NCBI RefSeq assembly: GCF_011759385.1
Contig: NZ_JAARLY010000007.1
Location: forward strand, 124,001 to 188,000
Direction of reading: 5' to 3'
Source of the DNA: Oleiagrimonas sp. C23AA
GTDB taxonomy: Bacteria > Pseudomonadota > Gammaproteobacteria > Xanthomonadales > Rhodanobacteraceae
DNA length: 64,000 nt
Below, piece by piece: positions 19,243 to 30,641 of this stretch (position 1 is the first letter of the stretch; each line of letters starts with the position of its first letter). The position numbers and the translations under genes are program-made. The notes under the pieces are model-generated. The model was not told the origin of the DNA and did no database searches. It saw only the letters and a program-made list of their open reading frames with translations.

Positions 19243-20385
19243 ATGAGTTCTGACATCTCGCGCCGTCTGCAGTGGCTGCTGATCGTGCTGGCGCTGGCGC
19301 TGCTGGTGTGGCTGCTGGCGCCGGTGCTGATGCCGTTCGCGCTGGCCGCGATGTTTGCCTACATGGGCGACCCGCTGGCCGACCGCCTGGAGCGCTGGCA
19401 CATGAGCCGCACGCTGGCGGTCAGCATCGTGTTCACGGCGATGACTCTGGCGCTTTTGGGGGCGTTGCTGCTGCTGATTCCGCTGGTGCAGCATCAGATC
19501 AACAACCTGATCAATAATATTCCCAGCTACATCGCCTGGGCGCGCGATACCGCGCTGCCCTGGTTGCAGCAGCACCTGCATCTGGATCGCGATGTGTTCG
19601 ATCCGGACCGGCTGGCCGCCACGCTTCGCGAGCACATCGGCTCGGTCGGCAGTGTGGTGGCCGCGGCCCTGGCGCGAATCTCGCGTTCGGGCCTGGGCTT
19701 GGTGGCGTGGATGGCCAACCTGGTGCTGATTCCGGTGGTGACCTTTTATCTTTTGCGCGACTGGGACGTGCTGGTGGCGCGCATCGACCGCATGCTGCCC
19801 CGCTCGGTGCAACCGACGGTGGCCCGCCTGGCGCGCGATTCGGATCAGGTGCTGGGTGCGTTCGTGCGCGGGCAGCTGCTGGTGATGGTGGCGCTGGGGC
19901 TGATCTACGGTATCGGTCTTTGGGCCATTGGGCTGTCGGTGGGGCCGTTGATCGGTATGATCGCCGGTCTGCTGAGCTTTGTGCCGTACCTTGGTTTCAT
20001 GATCGGCCTGGGTGCCAGCCTGATCGCGGCGCTTGTGCAGTACGGCGACTGGGCCCACATCGGCCTGGTGCTGGTGGTGTTTGCCATCGGCCAGGTGATG
20101 GAAGGCTACGTGCTGGTGCCGCGCCTGGTGGGCGGCAAGATCGGCCTGCATCCGGTGGCGGTGATGTTCGCCGTGCTTGCCGGTGGCCATCTGTTCGGTT
20201 TTCTGGGTGTGCTGCTGGCCTTGCCGGCGGCGGCCGTGATCATGGTGCTGCTGCGTTACGGCTACCAGCGCTATCGTGGCAGTGAGCTTTATGCGACCAC
20301 CCGACCGCCGCTGGTCGCACGTGACGAGACACCGCCGCCGCATGATGCGTCGGCGCCTGCGGGCGACAACGCCGGCTCGGACTGA
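19243..20385 (+). CDS. AI-2E family transporter (PerM/YdiK)
   Basis: 380 aa with about eight membrane helices, a soluble loop between helices 3 and 4, and the family's C-terminal GHLFGFLGVLLALPAAAV motif. Family members have been linked to autoinducer-2 export and to Na+/H+ antiport; the substrate here is undetermined. The C-terminal tail is hydrophilic. It precedes hda by 36 bp, the conserved order. Confidence 0.88.
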   Translation: MSSDISRRLQWLLIVLALALLVWLLAPVLMPFALAAMFAYMGDPLADRLERWHMSRTLAVSIVFTAMTLALLGALLLLIPLVQHQINNLINNIPSYIAWARDTALPWLQQHLHLDRDVFDPDRLAATLREHIGSVGSVVAAALARISRSGLGLVAWMANLVLIPVVTFYLLRDWDVLVARIDRMLPRSVQPTVARLARDSDQVLGAFVRGQLLVMVALGLIYGIGLWAIGLSVGPLIGMIAGLLSFVPYLGFMIGLGASLIAALVQYGDWAHIGLVLVVFAIGQVMEGYVLVPRLVGGKIGLHPVAVMFAVLAGGHLFGFLGVLLALPAAAVIMVLLRYGYQRYRGSELYATTRPPLVARDETPPPHDASAPAGDNAGSD

Positions 20386-20421
20386 GCCGACGGCGACACG
20401 CCCTTTTGTGACGAGGATTTT

Positions 20422-21120
20422 ATGAACCAACAGCTGCCGCTGGCGCTGCGCTGGCCGCGTCGGCAGCGATTTGAGCATTTCCACGCCGGCTCCAACGCCG
20501 GGGCGGTCGACGCCATGCAGTGCGCCGCTACCGACGAAGGCGCGCCGTGGGTGGTGCTGACCGGTCCGCGCGGCAGTGGCAAAACACACTTGCTGCTGGC
20601 CGCCTGTCAGGCTGCCGCTGACGCCGGGCGCTGGGTGCAATACCTGCCGTTGGGCGCGTTGCTGGGCACCGTGGCCGATACCGTGCGCCGCAGCAGCGAG
20701 GGCGCGCAGTTGCTGGCGCTGGACGATGTGCATGTGGTGGCCGGCGATGCCGCCGTCGAGCATGCGTTGTTCGATGTCTACAACCGCTGCAAGGCCGAGG
20801 GCGTCAACGTGGTGTTTGCCACCGATACCGCCCCCTCGCAGTTGGCACTGAAACTGCCGGATCTGCGTTCGCGACTGGGTGCCTGCCAGCTGCAGGCGCT
20901 CAAGCCCCTGGACGAGGCCGAGCGGCGCGACATTCTGCGCACGCACGCCGCGGCGCGCGGCATCGAGCTTGATGATGCGGTGATGAGCTGGCTGTTTGGC
21001 CACTACGAACGCGATCTGGGTGCGCTGCAAGACCTGCTCGAGCGCCTGGATCGCGCCTCGCTGGCGGCCAAGCGCCGCATCACCGTGCCGTTCCTGCGCG
21101 ATTTTCTGCGTCAGGGCTGA
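20422..21120 (+). CDS. hda: DnaA regulatory inactivator Hda
   Basis: 232 aa, a AAA+ protein resembling domain III of DnaA without its DNA-binding domain. The degenerate Walker A is GPRGSGKTHLLLA, Walker B is LLALDDVHVV, and sensor motifs follow. With DNA-loaded beta clamp, Hda stimulates ATP hydrolysis by DnaA and stops re-initiation. A terminator follows. Confidence 0.93.
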   Translation: MNQQLPLALRWPRRQRFEHFHAGSNAGAVDAMQCAATDEGAPWVVLTGPRGSGKTHLLLAACQAAADAGRWVQYLPLGALLGTVADTVRRSSEGAQLLALDDVHVVAGDAAVEHALFDVYNRCKAEGVNVVFATDTAPSQLALKLPDLRSRLGACQLQALKPLDEAERRDILRTHAAARGIELDDAVMSWLFGHYERDLGALQDLLERLDRASLAAKRRITVPFLRDFLRQG

Positions 21121-21145
21121 TCCGCTTGCGGGTTCGGCCGGCATG

Positions 21146-21180
21146 AAAAAAGCCGGCATCATCGCGATGCCGGCTTTTTT
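21146..21180. terminator. Bidirectional terminator between hda and suhB
   Basis: AAAAAAGCCGGCAT pairs with ATGCCGGCTTTTTT around a short loop. It has A- and T-runs on both sides and sits between convergent genes. Confidence 0.93.
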
Positions 21181-21220
21181 GCGCTTTACCTTCGACGGCT
21201 TGAGTTGGCCTGCGGCCGGT

Positions 21221-22024
21221 TCAGGCGCGCAGCAGCTCCGGCGGCAGGTGCTCGGCGGCGACCTTGGCCACGGCCTGCGCCACCATGTGGTTGCCGGCGA
21301 TCAGGTTGCCGCGCTCGGGCAGGCCATCGCGACCGGCGCAGTCGGTGTACACACCACCGGCCTCGCGCACCAGCAGGCAGCCGGCGGCGATGTCCCAGGG
21401 CTTCAGGCCGAACTCGAAGAAAGCGTCATAGCGGCCGGCGGCCACATAGGCCAGGTCCAGCGCGGCCGAGCCGGAGCGACGAATGTCCTCGGCCTCGCCC
21501 AGCAGGGCGCGGGTCATGGCCAGCTGTGGGTCCAGATGCTGGCGCTGACGAAACGGGAAGCCGGTGGCGATCATGGCGCCGGCCAGGCTGTCACGCTTGG
21601 CGATGCGCAGGCGGCGATCGTTCAGATACGCGCCATCGCCCTTGCTGGCGGTGAAAAGTTCGTCACGCAACGGATCGTAGACCACCGCGTACATCGGCTC
21701 ACCATGGTCGAGCATGGCAATGGAGACGCTGAAATGCGGAATGCCACGCAAGTAATTGTGCGTGCCATCCAGCGGATCGATCACCCACTGCAGCGGGCCC
21801 TTGCCGATCTGGCCCGACTCCTCGGCCAGGATGGCATGGCGCGGGTAGGCGCGCTTGAGCTCGCGGATGATTTCGGCCTCGGCCATGCGGTCGACTTCGG
21901 AAGCGAAGTCCATCCGCTGCTTCTCGACCACATTCAGGCTGTCGAGGCGGTTCATGTAACGCAGGATCACATTGCCTGCGGCGCGTGCGGCACGGGCCGC
22001 AACGTTGACGGCGGGTCTTGGCAT
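21221..22024 (-). CDS. suhB: Inositol-1-monophosphatase family protein SuhB
   Basis: 267 aa, the length of E. coli SuhB. Metal-binding motifs AEESGQ and WVIDPLDGTHNY plus the C-terminal WDIAAGCLLVREAGG are intact. SuhB hydrolyses inositol phosphates and in E. coli also joins the Nus complex that antiterminates rRNA transcription. The ATG at 22024 aligns with the family start. Confidence 0.94.
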   Translation of the reverse strand: MPRPAVNVAARAARAAGNVILRYMNRLDSLNVVEKQRMDFASEVDRMAEAEIIRELKRAYPRHAILAEESGQIGKGPLQWVIDPLDGTHNYLRGIPHFSVSIAMLDHGEPMYAVVYDPLRDELFTASKGDGAYLNDRRLRIAKRDSLAGAMIATGFPFRQRQHLDPQLAMTRALLGEAEDIRRSGSAALDLAYVAAGRYDAFFEFGLKPWDIAAGCLLVREAGGVYTDCAGRDGLPERGNLIAGNHMVAQAVAKVAAEHLPPELLRA

Positions 22025-22174
22025 GGCGGTTCGGCTGGGCAAGAACGGGAAGGGCCGCGGAGCTTGCCGCGGAACCGCGAACTATACCATCTAAGCATGC
22101 AAATGGCCCATGTCCTGCGACGAATGGTGGTGGCGTTGTAAGCTTTCCGGTCCCGCCTTCTTTTCAACGCATCC

Positions 22175-22966
22175 ATGGCCATGACAGAAACCGCCGCGCG
22201 CGTACGCTTCGTACTGGTACGCACGTCCCATCCAGGCAACATCGGCAGCGCCGCGCGCGCCATCCGCACCATGGGGTTCGAGCGCCTGGAATTGGTCACG
22301 CCGTACCGCTATCCCGATCCGGAAGCCACCGCACTGGCCGCCGGCGCGCCGCAGGTGCTGGAGAAGGCGCCGGTGCGCGAGCAGCTGGTCGATGGCCTGG
22401 CCGGTGCCAGCCTGGTGCTGGGCATGAGTGCGCGTCGCCGTGGCGTGACCTTGCCCGAGCTGACGCCGCGCGAAGCGGCCGCACAGGCCTGGCAGGCCGC
22501 TTGTGAGGGCCGCGAGGTGGCGCTGATGTTCGGCAACGAGCAAAGCGGCCTGGCCAACGAGGAGCTGGCGCGCTGCCATGCCATGGTGCGCATTCCCAGC
22601 GTGGAGGACTACAGCTCGCTGAATCTTTCGCAGGCCGTGCAGGTGATGGCCTATGAAATGCGTCTGGCTGGTCTGGACGAGGGGGAGGTGGCGCCCCCGG
22701 AGCCGCGCGATGCGCCGGCCGATGCCGAGCAGATGGAGCAGTTCTTCGAGCACCTGGGCCGATCGCTGGACGACATCGATTTTCACAAGGGCCGTTCGCC
22801 GCGCACCATCATGCGCCGCCTGCGCAAGCTGTTCATGCGGGCCAGTCCGGACGAGCGCGAACTGCGCATCCTGCACGGCATTCTTGCCGACGCCAGCCGC
22901 GCCGCGAAGATGGCCGGCATCGAGCCGCGCCCGTTCAAGGGCGTGGACGAGGCTGACCAGGACTGA
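22175..22966 (+). CDS. trmJ: tRNA (cytidine/uridine-2'-O-)-methyltransferase TrmJ
   Basis: 263 aa, SPOUT-class methyltransferase. The N-terminal VRFVLVRTSHPGNIGSAARA, the knot motifs LMFGNEQSGL and IPSVEDYSSLNLSQAV, and a C-terminal helical extension match TrmJ. It methylates the ribose of position 32 in tRNAs using SAM. Divergent from suhB. A second ATG two codons in is an alternative start. Confidence 0.94.
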   Translation: MAMTETAARVRFVLVRTSHPGNIGSAARAIRTMGFERLELVTPYRYPDPEATALAAGAPQVLEKAPVREQLVDGLAGASLVLGMSARRRGVTLPELTPREAAAQAWQAACEGREVALMFGNEQSGLANEELARCHAMVRIPSVEDYSSLNLSQAVQVMAYEMRLAGLDEGEVAPPEPRDAPADAEQMEQFFEHLGRSLDDIDFHKGRSPRTIMRRLRKLFMRASPDERELRILHGILADASRAAKMAGIEPRPFKGVDEADQD

Positions 22967-22976
22967 GCCTGAACTT

Positions 22977-23591
22977 TTAGAAAAAATCGTGCGCCACTTC
23001 GTGCATCAGGCGCACCAAGGCGCCGCTGAAGGTGGCCGAGGCCAGCACCATGGCCACCGAGCCTGTCCACAACAGCATCAGCATGCCGCCATCGCGCTCG
23101 ATCAGGGCCAGCGCGTAGGCCAGCAGCATGCCGCCGAACAGATAGTTGGTGAACGGGATCGGCAGCGCCAGCAAAATGCCGATCAGAAACAGCAATACGC
23201 CGGTGAACACCGATGCTCCGCGTCCGGTCAGCGCCTCCAGGCGGGGCCGGCACAGGCGCTCCAGGCGGCGCATGATCGGCGCGCTGCGGGCCAGGAAGCG
23301 CGCCACCGCCTCACGCTTGAGCTGACGCCGGCGCAGCCAGCCGGGAATCCATGGCTGGCGCATGCCTGCGGCCATCTGCACGCCCAGCAGCATGGTCAAC
23401 ACGCCCATCACGCCGCCCACGCCCAAGGGTACCGGGATGAAGTTGGGGATCGCCAACAGCAACAGCACGCAGCCGAACGCACGCGAATTCAGCGGTGCAA
23501 TCAGGTCATCCAGCACAATGTACTCATGCGGGTGCGCGGCCAGCGCATCGGCAAGCACATCGGTGGTGCGGCGGTGGGTATGCGCATCCAT
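22977..23591 (-). CDS. Exopolysaccharide synthesis protein ExoD family
   Basis: 204 aa from the ATG at 23591. Several hydrophobic helices, including FGCVLLLLAIPNFIPVPLGVGGVMGVLTMLLG and a C-terminal ALALIERDGGMLML pattern typical of ExoD (PF06055). Named for a rhizobial gene affecting exopolysaccharide and alkali tolerance; the molecular role is unknown. Convergent with trmJ, only 10 bp apart. Confidence 0.85.
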   Translation of the reverse strand: MDAHTHRRTTDVLADALAAHPHEYIVLDDLIAPLNSRAFGCVLLLLAIPNFIPVPLGVGGVMGVLTMLLGVQMAAGMRQPWIPGWLRRRQLKREAVARFLARSAPIMRRLERLCRPRLEALTGRGASVFTGVLLFLIGILLALPIPFTNYLFGGMLLAYALALIERDGGMLMLLWTGSVAMVLASATFSGALVRLMHEVAHDFF

Positions 23592-23673
23592 GGGTCGAGC
23601 CCTGTGGCGAAAGCCTTTGGGCGATTGAACCACGCTCGCGTGTGCGCTTCACCTCGTCGGGGCGGGTCTTGGT

Positions 23674-24996
23674 TCAGCTGGCGTCGGGCAGCGGCTGCGC
23701 CGGGTCGTCCGGCGGGGTAATCAGCAGTTTGTCCACGCGCGCGCCGTCCAGATCCAGCACTTCGAAGCGATAACCCTGCCAGGCGAAGGTTTCGCCAGCC
23801 AGCGGAATGCGTCCGAATGCGGCCACCATCATGCCGCCGGCGGTATGGAAGTCGTGTTCGTCCTCGTGGGGCAACGAGGACAGTTTGAGCAGCTCGCGCA
23901 GATCCTCGGCGCCCACGCTGCCGTCGATCAGCCAGCTGCCATCAGGGCGGCGCACCACCGGTGCATCAGGACGGTTGTCATCGCCCGATGGCGTTTTGCC
24001 GACCACGGCGGCGAGCACGTCGTTGAAGGTGACCAGGCCCTGGATGTCGCCGTATTCATCGACCACCAGCGCCAGCGGCGCCTCGGCATCGCGAAAGGCT
24101 TCCAGCAGGTCGAGCGCACGTGCCGTCTCGGGCACGAACAAGGGTTTGGCCAGCACCCGGAACAGCGGCACGCCGGGGCGTTGCAGGGCGTTGAACAGGC
24201 GCTTGACCTCGACAATGCCGAGAATCTCCGACTCGTTGCCGCGGTACACCGGATAGCGCGAGTAGGGCGTGGACTGCAGAGTGTGCAGGTTGTCCTCGCG
24301 GCTGGCGCCGGCATCGAGCCAGGTGATGCGCGTGCGCGGCGTCATCAGGCTGTCCACGCTGCGATCGCCCAAGCGCAGTACGCGGTTGACCATGTTGTGC
24401 TCGTCGGCGTCTAGCACGCCCTGTTCGGCGCCCTCGGCCACCAAGAGGCGAATTTCCTCCTCGGTGACCGCTTCGCGGCGAATCTTGTTGAGCCCAAGCA
24501 GGCGCAGCACGCCGCTGCTGGCCAGATTCAGCACCCAGACAAACGGCGAGCACAGCTTGGCCAACACCAGCATCGGCATGGCAATGGTGCTGGCCAGGCG
24601 CTCGGGTGCCAGCAGCGCGATGCGCTTGGGCACCAGTTCGCCCAGCACGATCTGGATCGAGGTGGCGACAAAAAAACCCACCAGCCAGCCAATCAGTACC
24701 GCGTGCTGTACCAGCCAGGGCAGGCCTGCCGACTCCAGCAGAGCAGCAAAACGCTCGCCCAGCGAGGCGCCGGTCACCGCACCGGTAATCAGCATCAGCG
24801 CGGTGATGCCCACCTGCACGGTGGAAAGAAAACGATCGGGCCACTCGGCCAGGCGCAGCGCCACGCGCGCGCCGCGGCGGTCACGCGCCAGCTGCTTCAG
24901 GCGGCTTTTGCGCGAGGCAATGATGGCCATTTCCGAGAGGGCGAAAAAGCCGTTGATCAGCGCCAGGACGACGATCAGGCCAAGTTTGGTCAGCAT
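23674..24996 (-). CDS. Hemolysin family / CorC-type protein (CNNM, CBS, HlyC/CorC domains)
   Basis: 440 aa. The N-terminal DUF21/CNNM membrane domain (about 1-190) starts GLIVVLALINGFFALSEMAI; a CBS pair (about 205-325) has MTPRTRITWLD and LVVDEYGDIQGLVT; the C-terminal CorC_HlyC domain has GSVGAEDL, and later AFGRIPLAGETF. Relatives are implicated in Mg2+/Co2+ efflux; the hemolysin name is historical. A longer frame to 25119 lacks family residues. Confidence 0.92.
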   Translation of the reverse strand: MLTKLGLIVVLALINGFFALSEMAIIASRKSRLKQLARDRRGARVALRLAEWPDRFLSTVQVGITALMLITGAVTGASLGERFAALLESAGLPWLVQHAVLIGWLVGFFVATSIQIVLGELVPKRIALLAPERLASTIAMPMLVLAKLCSPFVWVLNLASSGVLRLLGLNKIRREAVTEEEIRLLVAEGAEQGVLDADEHNMVNRVLRLGDRSVDSLMTPRTRITWLDAGASREDNLHTLQSTPYSRYPVYRGNESEILGIVEVKRLFNALQRPGVPLFRVLAKPLFVPETARALDLLEAFRDAEAPLALVVDEYGDIQGLVTFNDVLAAVVGKTPSGDDNRPDAPVVRRPDGSWLIDGSVGAEDLRELLKLSSLPHEDEHDFHTAGGMMVAAFGRIPLAGETFAWQGYRFEVLDLDGARVDKLLITPPDDPAQPLPDAS

Positions 24997-25172
24997 CGGT
25001 GCGAAGGTGGAACGTGCATGGTCCGGCAGTGTACCTGCTCGCGCGGCATGCGCCCATGCGTAGGCAAAGGCTGACGCTGGCGCGGTGTCTGTAACATAAT
25101 TGCCACTTTGTGCGGTCATTCATGGCCGTTTTGTGACAAGCGCCGACCAGACAGCTTAGGAGAGGCCGCACC

Positions 25173-25802
25173 GTGTTTTCACTTCAGACCATGTTCGGCA
25201 AGGGCGACAAGTTCTACGGCTTGCTCGAAGCCAGCTCGCAGGCCGCGCGCGACAGCGCCCAGGCCGTGCACAAGCTGGCCCAGTCGCGTGCCGAGTCGGC
25301 CGATATTGCCGCCTTCTCCAGCGCCCGCCGCCGCGAGAAAGAGCTGGCCGCACAGATCAGCGAAGAGCTGGTCAACACGTTTGTGACGGCGCTCGATCGC
25401 GAGGATATCGAGGCGCTCAATTCGGCGCTGTACAAGATTCCCAAGACCATTGAGAAGTTCGCCGAGCGCTACGCCATCGTCACCGACCGGCTGGAAGGCA
25501 TCGACTTCACCACGCGCACCGAGCTTTTGACCCGCGCCGCCGAGGTGGTGGTGCAGATGGTGGCCGAGCTGCGCCGAGGCCTTCGCATCGATGCGGTGAA
25601 AAAGCAGCAGGATCGCCTGCAGGCGCTGGAATCGGAGGCCGATCGCCTGCTGCTGGAGCCGTATCGCACGCTGTACGCCAACGCCGACGACCCGCTGCGC
25701 GCGATGCTGGCCAAGGATCTGTACGAGCTGCTGGAAAAGGCCATCGACAAGTGCCGCGATGTCGGCAACATCGTCTATTCCATCGTTCTGAAGAACTCCT
25801 GA
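25173..25802 (+). CDS. DUF47 family protein (PhoU-like, Pit accessory)
   Basis: 209 aa, all-helical with abundant charged residues, the PhoU-like fold. The start is a GTG at 25173 behind AGGAGAGG. DUF47 proteins are encoded with PitA-type phosphate carriers and are thought to regulate them, by analogy with PhoU and PstSCAB. Here the pit gene follows by 10 bp. Confidence 0.9.
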   Translation: MFSLQTMFGKGDKFYGLLEASSQAARDSAQAVHKLAQSRAESADIAAFSSARRREKELAAQISEELVNTFVTALDREDIEALNSALYKIPKTIEKFAERYAIVTDRLEGIDFTTRTELLTRAAEVVVQMVAELRRGLRIDAVKKQQDRLQALESEADRLLLEPYRTLYANADDPLRAMLAKDLYELLEKAIDKCRDVGNIVYSIVLKNS

Positions 25803-25812
25803 GGTCGGCGCC

Positions 25813-26940
25813 GTGAGTCTTGGCATGCTGGTCGCCGTGGTTCTGATCGCGCTGGCCTTTACCTACATCAACGGCTTTCACGACACCGCCAATTCCATCG
25901 CAACGGTGGTCTCGACCAAGGTACTTTCGCCGGGTCAGGCGGTGATCCTGGCGGCCGTGACCAATCTGCTGGGTGCCTTGTGGGGCACCGCGGTGGCGCA
26001 GACCATCGCCTCGGGGCTGATCGACTCGGGCGTGGTGCATGTCGGCTCCGAGCTGTTGATATGCGCCTTGCTCGGCGCCTGCGTGTGGAATCTGGTGACC
26101 TGGTGGCTGGGGCTGCCATCCAGTTCCAGCCACGGCCTGGTCGGTGGCCTGGTGGGCGCGGCGCTGGCCGCCTCTGGCGACAAGTTTTCCTCGGTGGTAT
26201 GGAGCCAGGGCGGCGCGCACTGGTGGGAAGGCCATGGCGTCATCCCCAAGGTGGTGGTGCCGATGGTGGTCTCGCCGCTGATGGGCTTTGTGCTGGGCTT
26301 TGTGCTGATGGGCCTGCTGTACGCGTTGCTGGCCTGGTTCGCCAACCGCAAGAGTGGTTTGCGCCGCTATGGGCGCACGCCGTTCGTCAACGCCTTCTTC
26401 GGCAAGGCGCAGATGGCATCAGCGGCGGCCATGGGTCTGTCGCACGGCATGAACGATGCGCAGAAGACCATGGGCATCATCGCGCTGGCACTGGCGGGCG
26501 CCACGGCCGCCGGTTCCATGGATCAGCTGCCGCACTGGCTGCACTTCCTGCAGATTCCGGAAGACGCCGCCGGTCACTTTCCGGTGCCGGTGTGGGTGAA
26601 GGTGGTCTGCGCGCTGGTGATGGCCGCGGGCACCGCCGGCGGTGGCTGGCGCATCATCCGCACGCTGGGCCATCACATGGTGCGCCTGCACCCGATCAAC
26701 GGTTTTGCCGCCGAGGGCAGCTCGGCCATCGTCATCATCGTTGCCTCGATGTTCGGCATTCCGGTTTCGACCACGCACAACGTGTCGGCTTCGATCATGG
26801 GCGTGGGCGCGGCCAAGCGCTTCAACGCCATTCGCTGGACGGTGGTTGAGCGCATGGTGTGGGCCTGGATTCTCACCCTGCCGATCACGGCGGCCATCGC
26901 CTATGGCCTGGTGCGGCTGGTGCAGGCTTTCGGCAGCTGA
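25813..26940 (+). CDS. pit: Inorganic phosphate transporter, PiT family
   Basis: 375 aa, GTG start. Two PHO4 signature repeats: an N-terminal FTYINGFHDTANSIATVVSTKVL and a C-terminal GISHGMNDA-type block (LSHGMNDAQKTMG), with GFAAEGSSAIVIIVAS and PVSTTHN. Low-affinity symport of metal-phosphate or phosphate with protons. Operon with the DUF47 gene and ended by a terminator. Confidence 0.95.
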   Translation: MSLGMLVAVVLIALAFTYINGFHDTANSIATVVSTKVLSPGQAVILAAVTNLLGALWGTAVAQTIASGLIDSGVVHVGSELLICALLGACVWNLVTWWLGLPSSSSHGLVGGLVGAALAASGDKFSSVVWSQGGAHWWEGHGVIPKVVVPMVVSPLMGFVLGFVLMGLLYALLAWFANRKSGLRRYGRTPFVNAFFGKAQMASAAAMGLSHGMNDAQKTMGIIALALAGATAAGSMDQLPHWLHFLQIPEDAAGHFPVPVWVKVVCALVMAAGTAGGGWRIIRTLGHHMVRLHPINGFAAEGSSAIVIIVASMFGIPVSTTHNVSASIMGVGAAKRFNAIRWTVVERMVWAWILTLPITAAIAYGLVRLVQAFGS

Positions 26941-26960
26941 CAAGACGGCCAATGGAGCAT

Positions 26961-26991
26961 AAAAAACGCCCGCATCGCTGCGGGCGTTTTT
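26961..26991. terminator. Bidirectional terminator between pit and SDR genes
   Basis: AAAAAACGCCCGCA pairs with TGCGGGCGTTTTT, loop TCGC. It sits between convergent genes. Confidence 0.93.
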
Positions 26992-27016
26992 CGTTGTGCT
27001 GAACCGGCGTTTTGGA

Positions 27017-27712
27017 TCAAGCCGCCGGCGGGTAGACCTTGGCTTCGGGCACCTGTCCGCGCCGGCCGCGTGTAGCCAGGTGCAGCGCGGTGGCGGCAAT
27101 CTCGGCCGGGTCGACCCAGCTTTGCGGGTCCGAATCGGGCATCGCTTCACGGTTGGACGGCGTATCCACCGCGCCCATCGGGTGCAGCATGGATACGCAA
27201 AGGCCGCGTGGCGCCACTTCGGCGGCCATGGATTTCATCCACACGGTAAGTGCTGCCTTGGACGCGGCGTAGGCACCGACCTGGCCGCCACCGTCGAAGG
27301 CTGCCGCCGCGCCAATGCCCAGAATGAAACCCTCACCGCGTTCGAGCATCGTGGCCAGCACCGCACGGCTGGCATTGAAGGCGGTGTGGAAGTTGATGGC
27401 CATCTGCGCATCAAGCTGTTCGGGCGAGGTGTCGGCGGCCGCGCTCATGTCGAAGCCGCCGGCGATGTTGAGCAGCGCATCGATATGGCCCAGCCCTTCG
27501 CGTGCTTCGGATACGGCGCGTCTGGCCTGGGCATCGTCGGCCAGGTCGGCCTGCAACACCAGTTGGTCCGGACGGCTGTTTTTCAGCCGTTCCACGCCCG
27601 TCTGCGAGCGCGCGACCAGTGCCAGCTTCCAGCCGGCCTTGGCAAAGGCGTCAATGATGGGGGCGGCAATGGCGCCGCTGGCACCGGTGACGATGGCGGT
27701 TTTCTGCGTCAT
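27017..27712 (-). CDS. Short-chain dehydrogenase/reductase family oxidoreductase
   Basis: 231 aa from the ATG at 27712. The nucleotide-binding TGASGAIAAPI motif (variant of TGxxxGIG), NIAGG (variant of NNAG) and catalytic YAASK are present. Substrate unknown. The altered glycine motif (GAIA in place of GIG) is unusual but the Tyr and Lys are kept, so activity is plausible. Confidence 0.85.
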   Translation of the reverse strand: MTQKTAIVTGASGAIAAPIIDAFAKAGWKLALVARSQTGVERLKNSRPDQLVLQADLADDAQARRAVSEAREGLGHIDALLNIAGGFDMSAAADTSPEQLDAQMAINFHTAFNASRAVLATMLERGEGFILGIGAAAAFDGGGQVGAYAASKAALTVWMKSMAAEVAPRGLCVSMLHPMGAVDTPSNREAMPDSDPQSWVDPAEIAATALHLATRGRRGQVPEAKVYPPAA

Positions 27713-27810
27713 CGAGGCAAATCTCCAAAAAGGTGTGACACCCGCCGACGACATGGTTTTCCACGCGCGGCGTTGTTCGGCCCGTTACGAGCCATCGGCC
27801 ATAGGCGTGA

Positions 27811-28221
27811 TCAGAAAGCGTCGCTGCCGTCGGACAGTGCCTGCTCCAGCGTATCGCCCAGCGTGCCCAACTCGTCGATCAGACGCTTGAGTTCGTCATC
27901 GGTGAGCAGGTCGTACGGGCGGTTCTCGCAAAGGTGCAGATAGGGTGAGCCGTCCAGATCGCTGACGGCCAGAAAGCCGGTGCGTTGCTCCCAGTTAAAA
28001 CGCAGGCAACGACGCGGGTCGATGCCGGTAAGCGGCGCAATGGGCGTGGACAGGCGCAGGTACTTGCGGCCGCCTTCGTCCTCCATCTCGGCCAGATAGA
28101 TGCCCTGGCGGCGTTCTTCGCCCAGCTCCAGGTCGAAGCTGATCAGGTACGGATCGTTGTGGCCCAGCGTGTAGCGGCCGTTGACCTGCGAACGGATGGC
28201 TTCGAAATGATTGAGCTTCAT
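27811..28221 (-). CDS. Conserved hypothetical protein, possible CesT/YbjN-like fold
   Basis: 136 aa, soluble, no signal peptide. The alternation of strands (YLISFDLELGEERRQGIYLAE, KYLRLSTPIAPL) followed by an acidic helical C-terminus recalls the type III chaperone/YbjN fold, but that is a guess from pattern. Divergent from the alkyltransferase-like gene. Not recognised with confidence. Confidence 0.65.
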   Translation of the reverse strand: MKLNHFEAIRSQVNGRYTLGHNDPYLISFDLELGEERRQGIYLAEMEDEGGRKYLRLSTPIAPLTGIDPRRCLRFNWEQRTGFLAVSDLDGSPYLHLCENRPYDLLTDDELKRLIDELGTLGDTLEQALSDGSDAF

Positions 28222-28284
28222 GCGGTCGATCTCCGACAGGGCGGTTCATGATGGTACCGTGCCGGCGAACCACACCAAAACACC

Positions 28285-28626
28285 ATGTCCGATCCCTACA
28301 CCCGCATCTATCAGGCCATTGCCGATATTCCCGCCGGACGCGTCGCCGGTTACGGACAGATTGCCATGCGCGCCGGACTTCCCGGGCGTGCCCGCATGGT
28401 CGCTCGGGCGCTGCGCGATACGCCTGATGACATGGAGTTGCCGTGGCATCGCGTGCTGCGTTCGGATGGACGCATCGCTTTTCCCGAGGGCAGTGCGGGC
28501 TGGCGCGAGCAAAGCCAGCGCCTGCGGGCCGAAGGGGTGGTTGTCAGCCGTGGCCGCGTGCCGATGAGTGCGTTTGGGCTGGACGCCGACCTGGACCGCG
28601 CGTTGTGGGGCCCGCCGCCGGCTTGA
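28285..28626 (+). CDS. Alkyltransferase-like protein (MGMT family, no acceptor Cys)
   Basis: 113 aa, only the C-terminal DNA-binding domain of O6-alkylguanine-DNA alkyltransferase. The motif that would be PCHR is PWHR, so the alkyl-acceptor Cys is replaced by Trp. This is the hallmark of ATL proteins, which bind O6-alkylguanine and flag it for nucleotide excision repair. It lies 40 bp ahead of recQ, so the two repair genes may share a transcript. Confidence 0.92.
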   Translation: MSDPYTRIYQAIADIPAGRVAGYGQIAMRAGLPGRARMVARALRDTPDDMELPWHRVLRSDGRIAFPEGSAGWREQSQRLRAEGVVVSRGRVPMSAFGLDADLDRALWGPPPA

Positions 28627-28666
28627 TGCAACCCCGGCGAGACCGGCGTTTGCTAGCATCTGCGTG

Positions 28667-30484
<1,818 letters not shown>

Positions 30485-30641
30485 TCCTGGCGTTGTATCG
30501 ATGGTGCGCCCGGCGTGTTTTTGGCATGCGAAGGCGCCGCACTGTAGCAAGTTGGCATAGGTGAAATTCCGTTAGTGAATTTTTCGCCCCTGCGCGCTAC
30601 AGTCGAAAAAATGATATCGATAACAACACGGGGTATTCGCC

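Noticed and set aside
18823-21162. Minus-strand open frame of 779 aa opposite DUF2066, PerM and hda
   Set aside because: Antisense to three real genes, low-complexity His/Gln/Arg composition, no ribosome site.
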